Assembly (NCBI RefSeq): GCF_015209745.1
Contig: NZ_CP063657.1
Location: 62,001-126,000 of the forward strand
Length of the DNA stretch: 64,000 nucleotides
Direction of reading: 5' to 3'
DNA from: Lysobacter avium
GTDB taxonomy: Bacteria > Pseudomonadota > Gammaproteobacteria > Xanthomonadales > Xanthomonadaceae
Shown: positions 1 through 8,029 of the stretch, piece by piece
Numbering within the stretch: the stretch's first letter is position 1
Layout of the letters: each line of letters starts with the position of its first letter
Position numbers and translations under genes: made by a program
The notes under the pieces: model-generated
The model's input: the letters and a program-made list of their open reading frames with translations, nothing else
What the model was told of the DNA's origin: nothing
Databases searched by the model: none

Positions 1-1
1 G

Positions 2-265
2 GGCCCGGCCCTGCAGACACGGTTGATGGACGTCGCCGGCGAGGCCCAGACCCTCGCCGCGGCGTCCAACCATGCCGCCTTCAACGCCGCCAACGCACTC
101 GGTCCGTGGCTGGGCGGGCTGGCGATTACTGCCGGACTGGGTTGGACCTCCACCGGTTACGTCGGTGCCGCGACAGCCGTGGCCGGCCTGTTGATCTATC
201 TCTGGGCGCGCCGGGACGACAACCGCAGCGGGGGCGTGTTGCTGGCGGACCAGGCCCAGCGCTGA
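2..265 (+). CDS. MFS transporter, C-terminal fragment (cut by window edge)
   Basis: This is the last ~87 residues of a major facilitator superfamily permease; the start lies left of the window. The frame is open from base 2 and reads GPALQTRLMDVAGEAQTLAA, which resembles the loop and TM11 entry of AraJ/DHA1-type drug or sugar efflux permeases (the P-x-LQ-x-R-x-M pattern). Two hydrophobic segments follow, then a charged cytoplasmic tail ending at the TGA. The protein would act in the inner membrane as a proton-driven exporter. The substrate cannot be told from this fragment. The family call is fairly secure; the subfamily is inference. Confidence 0.8.
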   Translation, partial: GPALQTRLMDVAGEAQTLAAASNHAAFNAANALGPWLGGLAITAGLGWTSTGYVGAATAVAGLLIYLWARRDDNRSGGVLLADQAQR

Positions 266-327
266 GCAGTGGCGACTCGCGGGATCGTCCATCATGGGGC
301 GCTCCCCACCGATGCCAGTCCGCAGCC

Positions 328-975
328 ATGTCCGACAAGTCATTGCCCGAAAAGCCGTTCTCACCCGCCTCCGAGCGCAACCGCGGCCCGATTCTGGAAG
401 TGCTGCGCAAGGCGTTCGCCAACCGGCAACGCGTGCTGGAGATTGGCAGCGGCACCGGCCAGCATGCCGTGCACTTCGCCGCCGCGATGCCCTGGTTGAC
501 GTGGCAATGCACCGACCGCGGCGAATACCTCCCGGGCATCCGCCAGTGGCTGGACGACGCCGGGCTGGCCAACACGCCGCAACCGCGTCCGCTCGACGTC
601 GACGACGCCCCCTGGGACGTGAGTAGCGACGTGGGCAGCGACGTGGGCAGCGACGCGGCCGGCTTTGACGCGGCCTTCAGCGCCAACACCCTGCACATCA
701 TGGGCTGGCCGCAGGTGCAGCAGTTTTTCAGCGGACTGGACGGCGCGCTGACGCCGAAGGCGACGTTGGTCGTATATGGACCCTTCAACTACGCCGGCGA
801 CTACACCAGCGACAGCAACCGCGAGTTCGACGGATGGCTGAAGGCGCGTGACCCGGCCTCTGGCATCCGCGATTTCGAGGCAGTCGATTCACTGGCCCGG
901 TCCATCGGCATGCACCTTGTGGATGACGCGGCGATGCCGGCCAACAACCGCTGCGTCATCTGGGAGCGCGGATAA
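328..975 (+). CDS. DUF938 family SAM-dependent methyltransferase-like protein
   Basis: A 215-residue protein with the layout of DUF938 proteins. Residues 36-46 (VLEIGSGTGQH) form the glycine-rich SAM-binding motif I, and a conserved NTLHIMGW stretch follows about residue 118. The ATG at 328 was chosen because the family sequence starts there (SDKSLPEKPFSPASERN, with the typical FSPA-x-ERN motif); upstream codons in the same frame look non-coding. It has no signal peptide, so it should be cytosolic. The methyl acceptor is unknown for the family. An Asp/Val/Ser/Gly-rich insertion at residues ~97-109 comes from a 12-bp tandem repeat in the gene. A GTG-started L,D-transpeptidase gene follows 34 bp later. 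Confidence 0.9.
   Translation: MSDKSLPEKPFSPASERNRGPILEVLRKAFANRQRVLEIGSGTGQHAVHFAAAMPWLTWQCTDRGEYLPGIRQWLDDAGLANTPQPRPLDVDDAPWDVSSDVGSDVGSDAAGFDAAFSANTLHIMGWPQVQQFFSGLDGALTPKATLVVYGPFNYAGDYTSDSNREFDGWLKARDPASGIRDFEAVDSLARSIGMHLVDDAAMPANNRCVIWERG
616..651 (+). repeat. Three tandem copies of a 12-bp unit inside the DUF938 gene
   Basis: The unit gacgtgggcagc occurs twice perfectly (628-639 and 640-651) after a diverged copy (616-627, gacgtgagtagc). A fourth partial copy begins at 652. The repeat is in frame and encodes DVSS-DVGS-DVGS-DA, a flexible acidic loop. A 12-bp period preserves the reading frame, so copy-number changes would only lengthen or shorten the loop. Confidence 0.9.
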
Positions 976-1009
976 TGGTGCGATCTCCGAACGCTTGCAG
1001 GCACCCGTC

Positions 1010-2167
1010 GTGAAACCAGTCATCCCGCGCGGCCCGGCCCCGATCTCCGGCCGCGGCCTGAGGCAAACCGGCTGGGGCCGCGTGCCCCTGCAAGCGGCCG
1101 CGCTCGCACTGGGCCTGGCCATCGCCGGCGGCGCGATGGCCCAGGAAGCGGTGTCTGCTGGCGCTGAGGTCGACGCCGAAGTCGTTCCTGCGCTGCCTAC
1201 CTCGACAGTGCGCCTGGAGGCCGGTGAATACCTCTGGATGCCGGAAATGGCGCCGTCCGGCCCGGTCGTGCTGGTGATCAGCCTTCCCGAGCAATTGCTG
1301 CACGTCTACCGCAACGGCGTTCGTATCGGCGTGTCCACCGTGAGCACCGGCAAGGCGGGCCACGAGACCCCGACCGGGGTCTTCTCGATCCTGCAGAAGC
1401 GCAAGGAGCATTACTCCAACCTCTACAACAACGCGCCGATGCCCTACATGCAACGGCTGACCTGGGATGGGATCGCCCTGCACGCGGGCAGCCTGCCCGG
1501 TTATCCGGCGTCCCATGGCTGTGTGCGACTGCCGTTCGACTTCTCGCAGAAACTCTACGGCGTCACTGCCAACGGCATGACGGTGGTGGTGGCCAACGAG
1601 TCCTCGCACTCGCCCGCGGTCTCGTCACCTGGTTGGTTCGCACCGGTGGACGCCGGCACCGGCGAGGTCCGCGGCCAGCGCATCGAGTTCGGCGATATCG
1701 GTCCGGGCGAGTACAGCTGGAATCCCGAGCGCGCACCCGACGGTGCACTCACGCTCGTACTGAGCGTGGCCGACCAGCAACTGGTGGCGATGCGCAACGG
1801 GGTCGAGATCGGCCGCGCGAGCGTGACGACCCGGGATACGCAGATTCCCGGCACCCACGTGTACGTGATGCTGGACGGCGAGGAGCCGACGGCCAGCACC
1901 GTGGTCGCGGACCGGTCGGCGCTGCGCTGGCTGGAAGTGGCCAGCATCGGCGGCGATGAAACGCCCGATGCGCCCGGTGTGGCGACGCGCCTGGGCGATG
2001 GCGGCCTGCAGGTTCCCCCGGCGTTTGCCGCCAACATCTACAACGCCCTGGAACCGGGAGCCACGGTCGTGGTGACCGGCGAGTCCATCCGCGGTACCAC
2101 CCCTGCCGACCTCACCGTGATCCGCGCCGACGAAGACCCGACTGCGCCACCGCCCAAGGGAAAGTGA
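1010..2167 (+). CDS. L,D-transpeptidase with a second, degenerate catalytic-domain repeat
   Basis: A 385-residue exported protein with a long basic N-terminus and a hydrophobic segment ending at GGAMAQE (about residues 24-46). The YkuD domain (about 65-185) carries the catalytic signature SHGCVRLP with Cys171 and His169, so it can form L,D crosslinks in peptidoglycan or attach proteins to it. From about residue 225 a second unit repeats the same order (GEYSWNPERAPDG against GEYLWMPEMAPSG, then a beta segment, then an RNGVEIG motif like RNGVRIG). It has no His/Cys catalytic motif. The GTG at 1010 is the best start because it lies just before the Arg-rich signal sequence; no ATG lies nearby in frame. 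The enzyme would act in the periplasm. The second half is probably a non-catalytic, substrate-binding or structural repeat. Confidence 0.88.
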   Translation: MKPVIPRGPAPISGRGLRQTGWGRVPLQAAALALGLAIAGGAMAQEAVSAGAEVDAEVVPALPTSTVRLEAGEYLWMPEMAPSGPVVLVISLPEQLLHVYRNGVRIGVSTVSTGKAGHETPTGVFSILQKRKEHYSNLYNNAPMPYMQRLTWDGIALHAGSLPGYPASHGCVRLPFDFSQKLYGVTANGMTVVVANESSHSPAVSSPGWFAPVDAGTGEVRGQRIEFGDIGPGEYSWNPERAPDGALTLVLSVADQQLVAMRNGVEIGRASVTTRDTQIPGTHVYVMLDGEEPTASTVVADRSALRWLEVASIGGDETPDAPGVATRLGDGGLQVPPAFAANIYNALEPGATVVVTGESIRGTTPADLTVIRADEDPTAPPPKGK

Positions 2168-2236
2168 GCAAACCCCAGCCGGGATCATCACCCGCTATTC
2201 AGGCGCGATCGGCTCCCGCCCCGTATCCTGCCACCC

Positions 2237-3124
2237 ATGCCTCGCCTCCCTGCCTCTTTCCTGCTGGCCTGCGCCGCAGCCGTCGCCGTGTGTTCAGCCG
2301 GCTCGCGCCCCGTGGTCGCCAGCCCCGCGCTTGCCGCGCACGCGCCTGCCTCCGCCCCGCATCCTTCGGCCTCGCCCCGGCTTGAGGCGTTGATGGCCAA
2401 GCCGGAAGCAGCAGCCGGGCCGGCGTCGGCTTCGCGCCTGCTGGAACGCCTGCACGCAGCCGCTCCGGAGATGGATCCGGGCGTGTTGGCACTCGCTCTG
2501 GAAGCGCGCTCGTGCGCGCTGGACAGCGGTACCGCCGCCGGCAACCGGCTGGCGGTGATCGACTACTCGCTGCCCTCCACCCAGAAGCGCATGTGGGTGT
2601 TCGACGTCGAGCAACCGGGACTGCTGTATGCCGAGCACGTGGCCCACGGGCAGGGCAGCGGCGAAAACATGTCCAACCGATTCAGCAACGTGGATGGCAG
2701 CCACCAGACCAGCCTTGGCCTGTTCCGGACCGCCGAGACCTACGTGGGGGGCAACGGCTACTCCCTGCGCATGGACGGTCTGGAGCCAGGCGTGAACGAC
2801 AACGCCCGTGACCGTCTGATCGTCATTCATGGCGCACCGTACGTGAATCCCGAACAGGCCCAGCGGCAGGGCCGCCTGGGACGCAGTTACGGGTGCCCCG
2901 CGCTGCGCCCGCAGGTCGCGCGCGAAGTCATCGATACCATCAAGAACGATCAGCTGGTATTTGCCTACTACCCCGACGATCCGTGGTTGAAAGGCTCGCG
3001 CTACTTCGGCTGCGGTGGCCGCACTGCCCGCCAGATCCTGGCGGACGCGCGCAACGAGGCCTCGAGCGGCGATGCGGTGGCCAGCGCGGCCGCCGGCAGC
3101 CAGGCGGCCTCGGCAACGCTCTGA
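2237..3124 (+). CDS. Murein L,D-transpeptidase catalytic-domain family protein (YkuD_2 type)
   Basis: A 295-residue secreted protein. The N-terminal signal peptide (PRLPASFLLACAAAVAVCSAG) is followed by an Ala/Pro-rich linker to about residue 60. The catalytic region (~95-260) has the features of the YkuD_2 family: HGQGSGEN, SLGLFRTAETY, RLIVIHGAPYV and the nucleophile motif GRSYGCPALR with Cys220. Its place 70 bp after another L,D-transpeptidase suggests both remodel peptidoglycan, although the two belong to different subfamilies. The Ala/Ser-rich C-terminal tail (last ~25 residues) is probably disordered. The exact substrate, crosslink type and regulation are not visible from the sequence. 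Confidence 0.9.
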   Translation: MPRLPASFLLACAAAVAVCSAGSRPVVASPALAAHAPASAPHPSASPRLEALMAKPEAAAGPASASRLLERLHAAAPEMDPGVLALALEARSCALDSGTAAGNRLAVIDYSLPSTQKRMWVFDVEQPGLLYAEHVAHGQGSGENMSNRFSNVDGSHQTSLGLFRTAETYVGGNGYSLRMDGLEPGVNDNARDRLIVIHGAPYVNPEQAQRQGRLGRSYGCPALRPQVAREVIDTIKNDQLVFAYYPDDPWLKGSRYFGCGGRTARQILADARNEASSGDAVASAAAGSQAASATL

Positions 3125-3193
3125 TCCGGGGTTCACCGCCCTTCGACCGGGCGAGAGCCACGATGGACGCATTGACGTTCATGGAGTGGCAGG

Positions 3194-3727
3194 ATGAAAA
3201 CCGACGGCCCGGTATTTGGTGAGAAGTCGCTGAGCAAGCTGGCAGCGGTGTTCGACTCCCGCGAGCAGGCCGAGGACGTCGCGGCGCGACTGCGTCAGCA
3301 ATTCAACCTCGATGGCGCGCAACTGCAGGTCATCTCGCCGGAGGACCCCCACCCGGGGCGCAAGATTGAGCCGGAAAGCCGCGGCATCCGCCAGACCGCC
3401 ATCAAGGCGCACATCACCTTTGCGATCCTCGGGATCATCGCCGGGCTTGTCATCTTCGCCATCCTCCGCGGCATGCACATCACCGCGGTGACGTCCTCGC
3501 CATTGGCAGTCGCCGGGGTGCTGGTGTTTTTCGGCGCGGTGTTCGGCCTGTTTGCCGGCGGCCTGATCACCCTGCGACCGGATCAGGACCATGTGGTGAT
3601 GAAGGTACGCGAGGCGCTGGACAGCGGCCGCTTCGTGATTGTCGCCAGTCCGACCGATCACTCCCAGCGCGGACAGCTCTCGGACGCGCTGCGCACCGAA
3701 TCCGGCGACGTGGCTGGCAGCCTGTGA
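3194..3727 (+). CDS. Conserved two-TM membrane protein of unknown function
   Basis: A 177-residue protein. An N-terminal soluble part (~1-65) includes a stretch, FDSREQAEDVAARLRQQFNLD, that looks like a small alpha/beta fold. Two hydrophobic helices follow (about 74-92 and 100-123, the second glycine-rich: FGAVFGLFAGG), then a soluble C-terminal part that mirrors the N-terminal one (VREALDSGRFVIVASPTD). Similar proteins are known in Xanthomonadaceae without an assigned function. A tandem pair of helices between cytosolic flaps is also seen in general stress membrane proteins. The ATG at 3194 is the first plausible start. It lies between the transpeptidase pair and an osmolyte transporter; an envelope or osmotic-stress role would be inference. 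Confidence 0.75.
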   Translation: MKTDGPVFGEKSLSKLAAVFDSREQAEDVAARLRQQFNLDGAQLQVISPEDPHPGRKIEPESRGIRQTAIKAHITFAILGIIAGLVIFAILRGMHITAVTSSPLAVAGVLVFFGAVFGLFAGGLITLRPDQDHVVMKVREALDSGRFVIVASPTDHSQRGQLSDALRTESGDVAGSL

Positions 3728-3758
3728 CACAGTCCCGACGTCCTCGGGAGTCCTGCTG

Positions 3759-5327
3759 ATGGTGTTTCGTATCTCGGTGGTATTGCTGGCCCTGCTGGCG
3801 CTGGGAGGTGTGTTCGCGCCTGAGGCATTTGGCGAGTTCAGCTCACGCGCACAAGCACTTACGCTTTCCGGCGCCGGCTGGTTCTATCTGGTGGTCGTAT
3901 TCGTTGCGCTGGTGTTCCTGCTCTACCTGGCCGTGAGCCCGATGGGCGCGCTGCGGATCGGTGGGGTGGATGCGGAGCCTGAATTCAGCCGCCGCTCCTG
4001 GTTTGCCATGCTGTTTTCCGCCGGTATGGGCATCGGACTGGTGTTCTTCGGTGCCGCCGAACCGCTCTCGCATTTCCAGCGTCCGCCGGAAGGCATCGAG
4101 CCGCAGAGCCTGGAGGCTGCACGCGCGTCGCTGCGCTATGTCTTCTTTCACTGGGGACTGCATCCGTGGGCGATCTATGCCCTGATGGGCCTGGCGATGG
4201 CGTGGTTCCAGTTCAACCGCAAGTCGCGCGGCCTGATCAGTGACCTGCTGGAACCCCTGATCGGCGAGCGCCACTCCCAGGGGGCGGTGGGCAAGGCGAT
4301 CGACGTGCTGGCGGTGGTGGCCACCGCGATCGGCGTGGCGACCACGCTGGGCTTCGGCGCCATGCAGATCAGCGCCGGCCTCAGCCACGTGACCACGGCG
4401 CCGGCCGGTTTCGCCACCCAGGCGGTGATCATCGCAGTGGCGTTCGTGCTGTACATGGCCTCCAGTGCGACCGGCCTGTCTCGCGGCATCAAGTGGTTGT
4501 CCAACTTCAACATGGCGGTGGCGGCGTTGTTGCTGGCCCTGGTGATCGTGCTCGGCCCCACCGCCTTTATTTTCGAATCGCTCACCACCACTCTCGGCGC
4601 CTACCTCAACCAGCTGCCGGCGATGAGCCTGCACATGACGCCGTTCTCCCAGCGCGCCTGGGTCGGCGACTGGACGATCTTCTACTGGGCCTGGTGGATC
4701 GCCTGGGCGCCGTTCGTTGGGGCGTTCTTTGCGAAGATCTCCTACGGCCGCACGGTGCGCGAGTTCGTGTTCGGCGTGGTCTGCGGGCCGGCGCTGGTGA
4801 GCTTCCTCTGGTTCGCCGCGTTCGGTGCGACCGTGCTCTACCAGCAGATGTTCCAGGGCGCGGACCAGCTGGCCGCGCTCAGCCTGGGCATCGAGCACGT
4901 GCTGTTTGCGATGGCCGACCTGCTGCCGCTGTCGTCGGTCATCTCGTGGGTGGCGATCGTGCTGCTGCTGAGCTTCTTCGTCACCTCCGCCGACTCCGCC
5001 ACGCTGGTGCTGGCGAGCATGTCCAGTGAGTCCGCCGGCGATCCGCCGCTGGCAAGGAAGGTGGTCTGGGGCGTGCTGCAGTCGGTAATCGCGGTGGCCC
5101 TGCTGGCGGCGGGCGGACTGGAAGCGCTGCAGGCCGTCATCATCGTCGCCGCGCTGCCCTTCGCGGTGCTGCTGGCGGCGATCATGGTCTCCTTGAACCG
5201 GACGCTGAGCGAGGAGAAGCGCATGCATGAGCGCCACGATCGGGAGGTCCGCCGCGCGGAAGTACGCTGGCTGAAGCAAGAGCGTGAGCGGATGGAGAAG
5301 GCCCGGCAGGGGACCGGCGATCCGTAG
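3759..5327 (+). CDS. BCCT family betaine/carnitine/choline transporter
   Basis: A 522-residue polytopic inner-membrane protein with about twelve hydrophobic helices, the usual size for the family. Diagnostic BCCT motifs are present: GMGIGLVFFGAAEPLSHFQ near residue 90, and the Trp-rich helix TIFYWAWWIAWAPFVG near residue 307 that lines the substrate site, followed by KISYGRTVREF. Such proteins import quaternary ammonium osmolytes using sodium or proton gradients. The ATG at 3759 follows a GGGAG ribosome-binding site. The cytoplasmic C-terminal tail (~485-522) is strongly charged and helical (RHDREVRRAEVRWLKQERER), the region that senses osmotic state in BetP-like members. Substrate choice cannot be read from the sequence. 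Confidence 0.93.
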   Translation: MVFRISVVLLALLALGGVFAPEAFGEFSSRAQALTLSGAGWFYLVVVFVALVFLLYLAVSPMGALRIGGVDAEPEFSRRSWFAMLFSAGMGIGLVFFGAAEPLSHFQRPPEGIEPQSLEAARASLRYVFFHWGLHPWAIYALMGLAMAWFQFNRKSRGLISDLLEPLIGERHSQGAVGKAIDVLAVVATAIGVATTLGFGAMQISAGLSHVTTAPAGFATQAVIIAVAFVLYMASSATGLSRGIKWLSNFNMAVAALLLALVIVLGPTAFIFESLTTTLGAYLNQLPAMSLHMTPFSQRAWVGDWTIFYWAWWIAWAPFVGAFFAKISYGRTVREFVFGVVCGPALVSFLWFAAFGATVLYQQMFQGADQLAALSLGIEHVLFAMADLLPLSSVISWVAIVLLLSFFVTSADSATLVLASMSSESAGDPPLARKVVWGVLQSVIAVALLAAGGLEALQAVIIVAALPFAVLLAAIMVSLNRTLSEEKRMHERHDREVRRAEVRWLKQERERMEKARQGTGDP

Positions 5328-5430
5328 CGCGGCAGGGGCGCCGGAAAGCGCGGGCGCGCGGAATAATGCCCTCAGGAGCAGATGGGATGTAGCGGGAGGA
5401 CCATGTGGGCGCGAGTGCAGGCCGCGCGGA

Positions 5431-6198
5431 TCAGTAGTCCGGGTCGACGTTGGCTTCCAGCGGCACCTGGTGCGCTTTCAGCCAGGCCACGACCTCGCGG
5501 CGCTCAGCCAGCGCGCGCTCGTTGAGAGCGTTGCGCGGCGGGTAGGAGAAGTAATACGCCTGGAAGCTGGCGCCGCCCGAGTTGGTGGCCAGCGGGTCTG
5601 CACCCGCCTCCAGCAGCATCAGGATCGCCGCGCCGGCGTTGGTGCGGGCGGCGACGTGCAGGGGACGATCGCCATTGTTGTCACCCAGTTGCGGGTCGGC
5701 GCCGGCATCCAGCAGGATGCGGACGTTGTCCAGGTGGAGTCCGCGCAGGGCACGTGATAGCGGGGTGGACGCGGTGGCGGGATTGCGGACGTTGGGGTCC
5801 CCACCGTGGGCGAGCACGGCATTCAGGAAAGCCGGATCGCCGACAAACGCTGCGGCGTGCACCGGGGTTTCACCACCCCCGCCGGGCTGGTTGGGATCCG
5901 CGCCGCCGTCCAGCAGCGCCTGGGTCGCGGCGAGTTTCTCCGCACCAATGGCTGCCACCAGCAGCGTGGCACCGTCTGCACCCGGCGTGTTGGGGTCGAC
6001 ACTGGCGAGCTGGCGCTTGATCTCTGCGCTGTCGCCGCTGACGACCGCCTGGGCAAGCGGCTCAAGGCTGGAGTTGGCGAAGGCTTCATTGCTCATGGAC
6101 TGTGGATCGCACCCGGTGGCGGAGAAGAGGAACGCGGCGAAAAGGGCGCCGCTGAGGCGCCCTGTGAGAAGCGAGTCTATCCGCGATCCTGCACGCAT
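5431..6198 (-). CDS. Ankyrin-repeat lipoprotein, probable immunity partner of the adjacent lipase-like protein
   Basis: A 255-residue protein. Its N-terminus is a lipoprotein signal peptide (Arg-rich start, hydrophobic LSGALFAAFLF, lipobox SATGC at about residues 26-30). Five or so ankyrin repeats follow, shown by GADGATLLVAA, LLDGGADPNQPGG, GETPVHAAA, LLDAGADPQLGD and DRPLHVAA. It should be tethered to a membrane facing the periplasm. Its ATG directly follows the TAA of the upstream lipase-like gene (TAAATG, no intergenic base), so the two are almost certainly co-transcribed and translationally coupled. Periplasmic ankyrin or other lipoproteins next to secreted phospholipases are a known pattern for immunity proteins. 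That role is inference here; the domain assignment is seen directly. Confidence 0.85.
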   Translation of the reverse strand: MRAGSRIDSLLTGRLSGALFAAFLFSATGCDPQSMSNEAFANSSLEPLAQAVVSGDSAEIKRQLASVDPNTPGADGATLLVAAIGAEKLAATQALLDGGADPNQPGGGGETPVHAAAFVGDPAFLNAVLAHGGDPNVRNPATASTPLSRALRGLHLDNVRILLDAGADPQLGDNNGDRPLHVAARTNAGAAILMLLEAGADPLATNSGGASFQAYYFSYPPRNALNERALAERREVVAWLKAHQVPLEANVDPDY

Positions 6199-7998
6199 TT
6201 ACCAGTTCCAGGGCATAACCCGCGAGTTGGATACGGCCTCGCCGATCGCGCGGCCGGTGTTGGTCACACCATCCCTGATCGCGGTGGCGCCTTCAACCAC
6301 TTTATTGCCCGTCCACTTGGCGACATCGACGGCCTTCTCGCCGGTCCACCTGGCGGCATCGACCGTCTTGCCAGCCACCCAGGTGGTGCTCTGGATCGCT
6401 TTTTCACCGGTCCACTGGATGCCTTCAATCGCCTTGTTACCGGCCCAGACGGCGCCGTCGAACGTGTTCTGCAGGATGGCGCCCTGGGCCCCTGCCATCT
6501 GCTCAATGCCGTCGCCCACCTTGTCGGCGGTGAACTGGGCCGCCTTGCCGCCGATCGAAATGGCGCCTGCGAGCAAGTCACCGACCGGTCCTGCGACGCG
6601 CTCATCCACGCGGGCCGCAACGCCTTCGGCGGTGTGGTGGATCGTATTGCCGACCGAGTCGACGACGCCGTCAACCACATGCCCGGCGATCTTCACCGAT
6701 CCCTGCAGGTAGTTGCCGTCGGCCATGTCGGTCTTGAGCACGCCGTTGACTTCATCGGCCACCTCGTGGGTGTTGCGTGCAAAGTCATCACGCAGGCCTG
6801 CGGGCACCATGTCGTGGAGGGATTTGCCGAAGTCGGACGGATTCTGGTAGCCCGCCTGCCACGGCTCACGCGCAATCATGGTGTCGGTGAGCAGTTGGGG
6901 ACTGTGGCTGAGCGCGTTGTAGGCCAGCTGACCCACGTCGCTGATGACCGGGATGCCACTGTTGCGCATCGCCTCTACCAGTCCGTTGGTCCCGGCCTGG
7001 CCGAGCAGCGGCAGGTCGAACTCGTGTTTTGCCGCTCGCCCGGCCAGCGTGTGCCTGTCGATGACACCGGGCTCGACGACGATCCTGGTGCCCAGCGCAT
7101 CGGGGGCGGCCAGCGACAGCGGACCGGATTCCTGCACCCGCGTCAGCAGGTCGGTCTTCATCGAGTAGGCACGGATCTGGCCGCCTTCGGCGATGTCACG
7201 CGCCTGCTGCGGGCTGGCCATTCCCAGCCGATCCAGGGTGTTGGGATGGATGCCCGAGGCGTCGAAGGTGACCGCCGGAATACCAGTGGCCAGGGATGCG
7301 ACCGAGGCCAGGCCACCGCCCTGGGAGTGGCCGGTGATGGCCAGGTTGGTCGCGGCCCCGGAGTCTCCGTCGCCGAAGACCCGCGCAAACTCGATGGCGC
7401 TGTCGGCAGCTAGCCCGGTGAACTTGTCGACCGAACCCGTCTCGAAGCCCAGGCCCTGCTGGAAGTTGTCGCCCCAATCCGCGGCGCCTTCGGCGGTGCC
7501 GCGATAGGCGAGGACGAAGTTGCCCTCACCGTCGGTGTAGACCTCGGCCTTGAACTGGTTGGCGGTGGTCTGCTCGACCCCGCCAAGGAATTCCTGGCGC
7601 CAGGTGGCCGGGTTCTCGATACCGCGAGACTCCAGCATCGCGTCGCTGACCGCGCTCCAGCCATCGGGTGGCGCGCCGCGGGTCCCGTACACCGAGGTCG
7701 CCAACTGCGACATCGTCACGTCAAAGGGTTGCGCCCGGGTGCCGCTGGTGGCGTCCTTCAGCGTGCTGCCGGCGGGCAGGGCATACGGGCCGGGTGCGGA
7801 CGGCGGCGCTTGCGGTGCCAGTCTCGTCGGGGCCAACGAACCCAGCTGCGGGTGGTAGCTGGGCTCGCGCAGACCGCTGACGCCAAGCGGCGATGGCGAC
7901 AACGGCGAGAACGGCATTGGCCGCTGCAGGTTCTGCAACGGTGCCAACATCTGCAGGCGGTTGGTGAGTCCGCTGAGTCCACCCTGACCGATCAACAT
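6199..7998 (-). CDS. Lipase-like alpha/beta-hydrolase with hendecad tail, candidate secreted effector
   Basis: A 599-residue protein without a signal peptide. Residues ~24-80 are Pro/Leu-rich. The hydrolase core (~90-330) has the class 3 lipase/DUF2974-like layout: an AYRGT strand-loop, then the nucleophile elbow GHSQGG with Ser225, and a VTFDASG segment. The C-terminal ~250 residues are helical and Ala/Val-rich and end in five 11-residue Trp repeats (518-572). The start is certain from a strong AAGGAGG ribosome-binding site 8 bases upstream of the ATG. The cognate-looking ankyrin lipoprotein is abutted downstream, and a palindromic element lies upstream. No MIX or XVIPCD-type C-terminal domain was recognised. 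The likely role is a phospholipase delivered into competitor cells, perhaps by the type VI system encoded in this genome. Delivery route and substrate are inferred. Confidence 0.82.
   Translation of the reverse strand: MLIGQGGLSGLTNRLQMLAPLQNLQRPMPFSPLSPSPLGVSGLREPSYHPQLGSLAPTRLAPQAPPSAPGPYALPAGSTLKDATSGTRAQPFDVTMSQLATSVYGTRGAPPDGWSAVSDAMLESRGIENPATWRQEFLGGVEQTTANQFKAEVYTDGEGNFVLAYRGTAEGAADWGDNFQQGLGFETGSVDKFTGLAADSAIEFARVFGDGDSGAATNLAITGHSQGGGLASVASLATGIPAVTFDASGIHPNTLDRLGMASPQQARDIAEGGQIRAYSMKTDLLTRVQESGPLSLAAPDALGTRIVVEPGVIDRHTLAGRAAKHEFDLPLLGQAGTNGLVEAMRNSGIPVISDVGQLAYNALSHSPQLLTDTMIAREPWQAGYQNPSDFGKSLHDMVPAGLRDDFARNTHEVADEVNGVLKTDMADGNYLQGSVKIAGHVVDGVVDSVGNTIHHTAEGVAARVDERVAGPVGDLLAGAISIGGKAAQFTADKVGDGIEQMAGAQGAILQNTFDGAVWAGNKAIEGIQWTGEKAIQSTTWVAGKTVDAARWTGEKAVDVAKWTGNKVVEGATAIRDGVTNTGRAIGEAVSNSRVMPWNW
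6283..6447 (-). repeat. Five tandem 11-residue repeats encoded at the 3' end of the lipase-like gene
   Basis: Residues 518-572 of the product consist of five consecutive 11-residue units, each starting with Trp: WAGNKAIEGIQ, WTGEKAIQSTT, WVAGKTVDAAR, WTGEKAVDVAK, WTGNKVVEGAT. Two more Trp-less units of the same period follow (AIRDGVTNTGR, AIGEAVSNSRV). An 11-residue period is that of 11/3 amphipathic helices found in lipid-surface-binding proteins such as perilipins and apolipoproteins. A membrane- or lipid-binding tail is an inference from that. Confidence 0.92.
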
Positions 7999-8029
7999 GT
8001 CCCGCCTCCTTTTCGGCGCCTGTACCGAC

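Noticed and set aside
6199..7998. Type IV secretion effector with XVIPCD-type C-terminus (as in Xanthomonas X-Tfe proteins).
   Set aside because: The C-terminus is the Trp hendecad tail; none of the XVIPCD motifs were seen.
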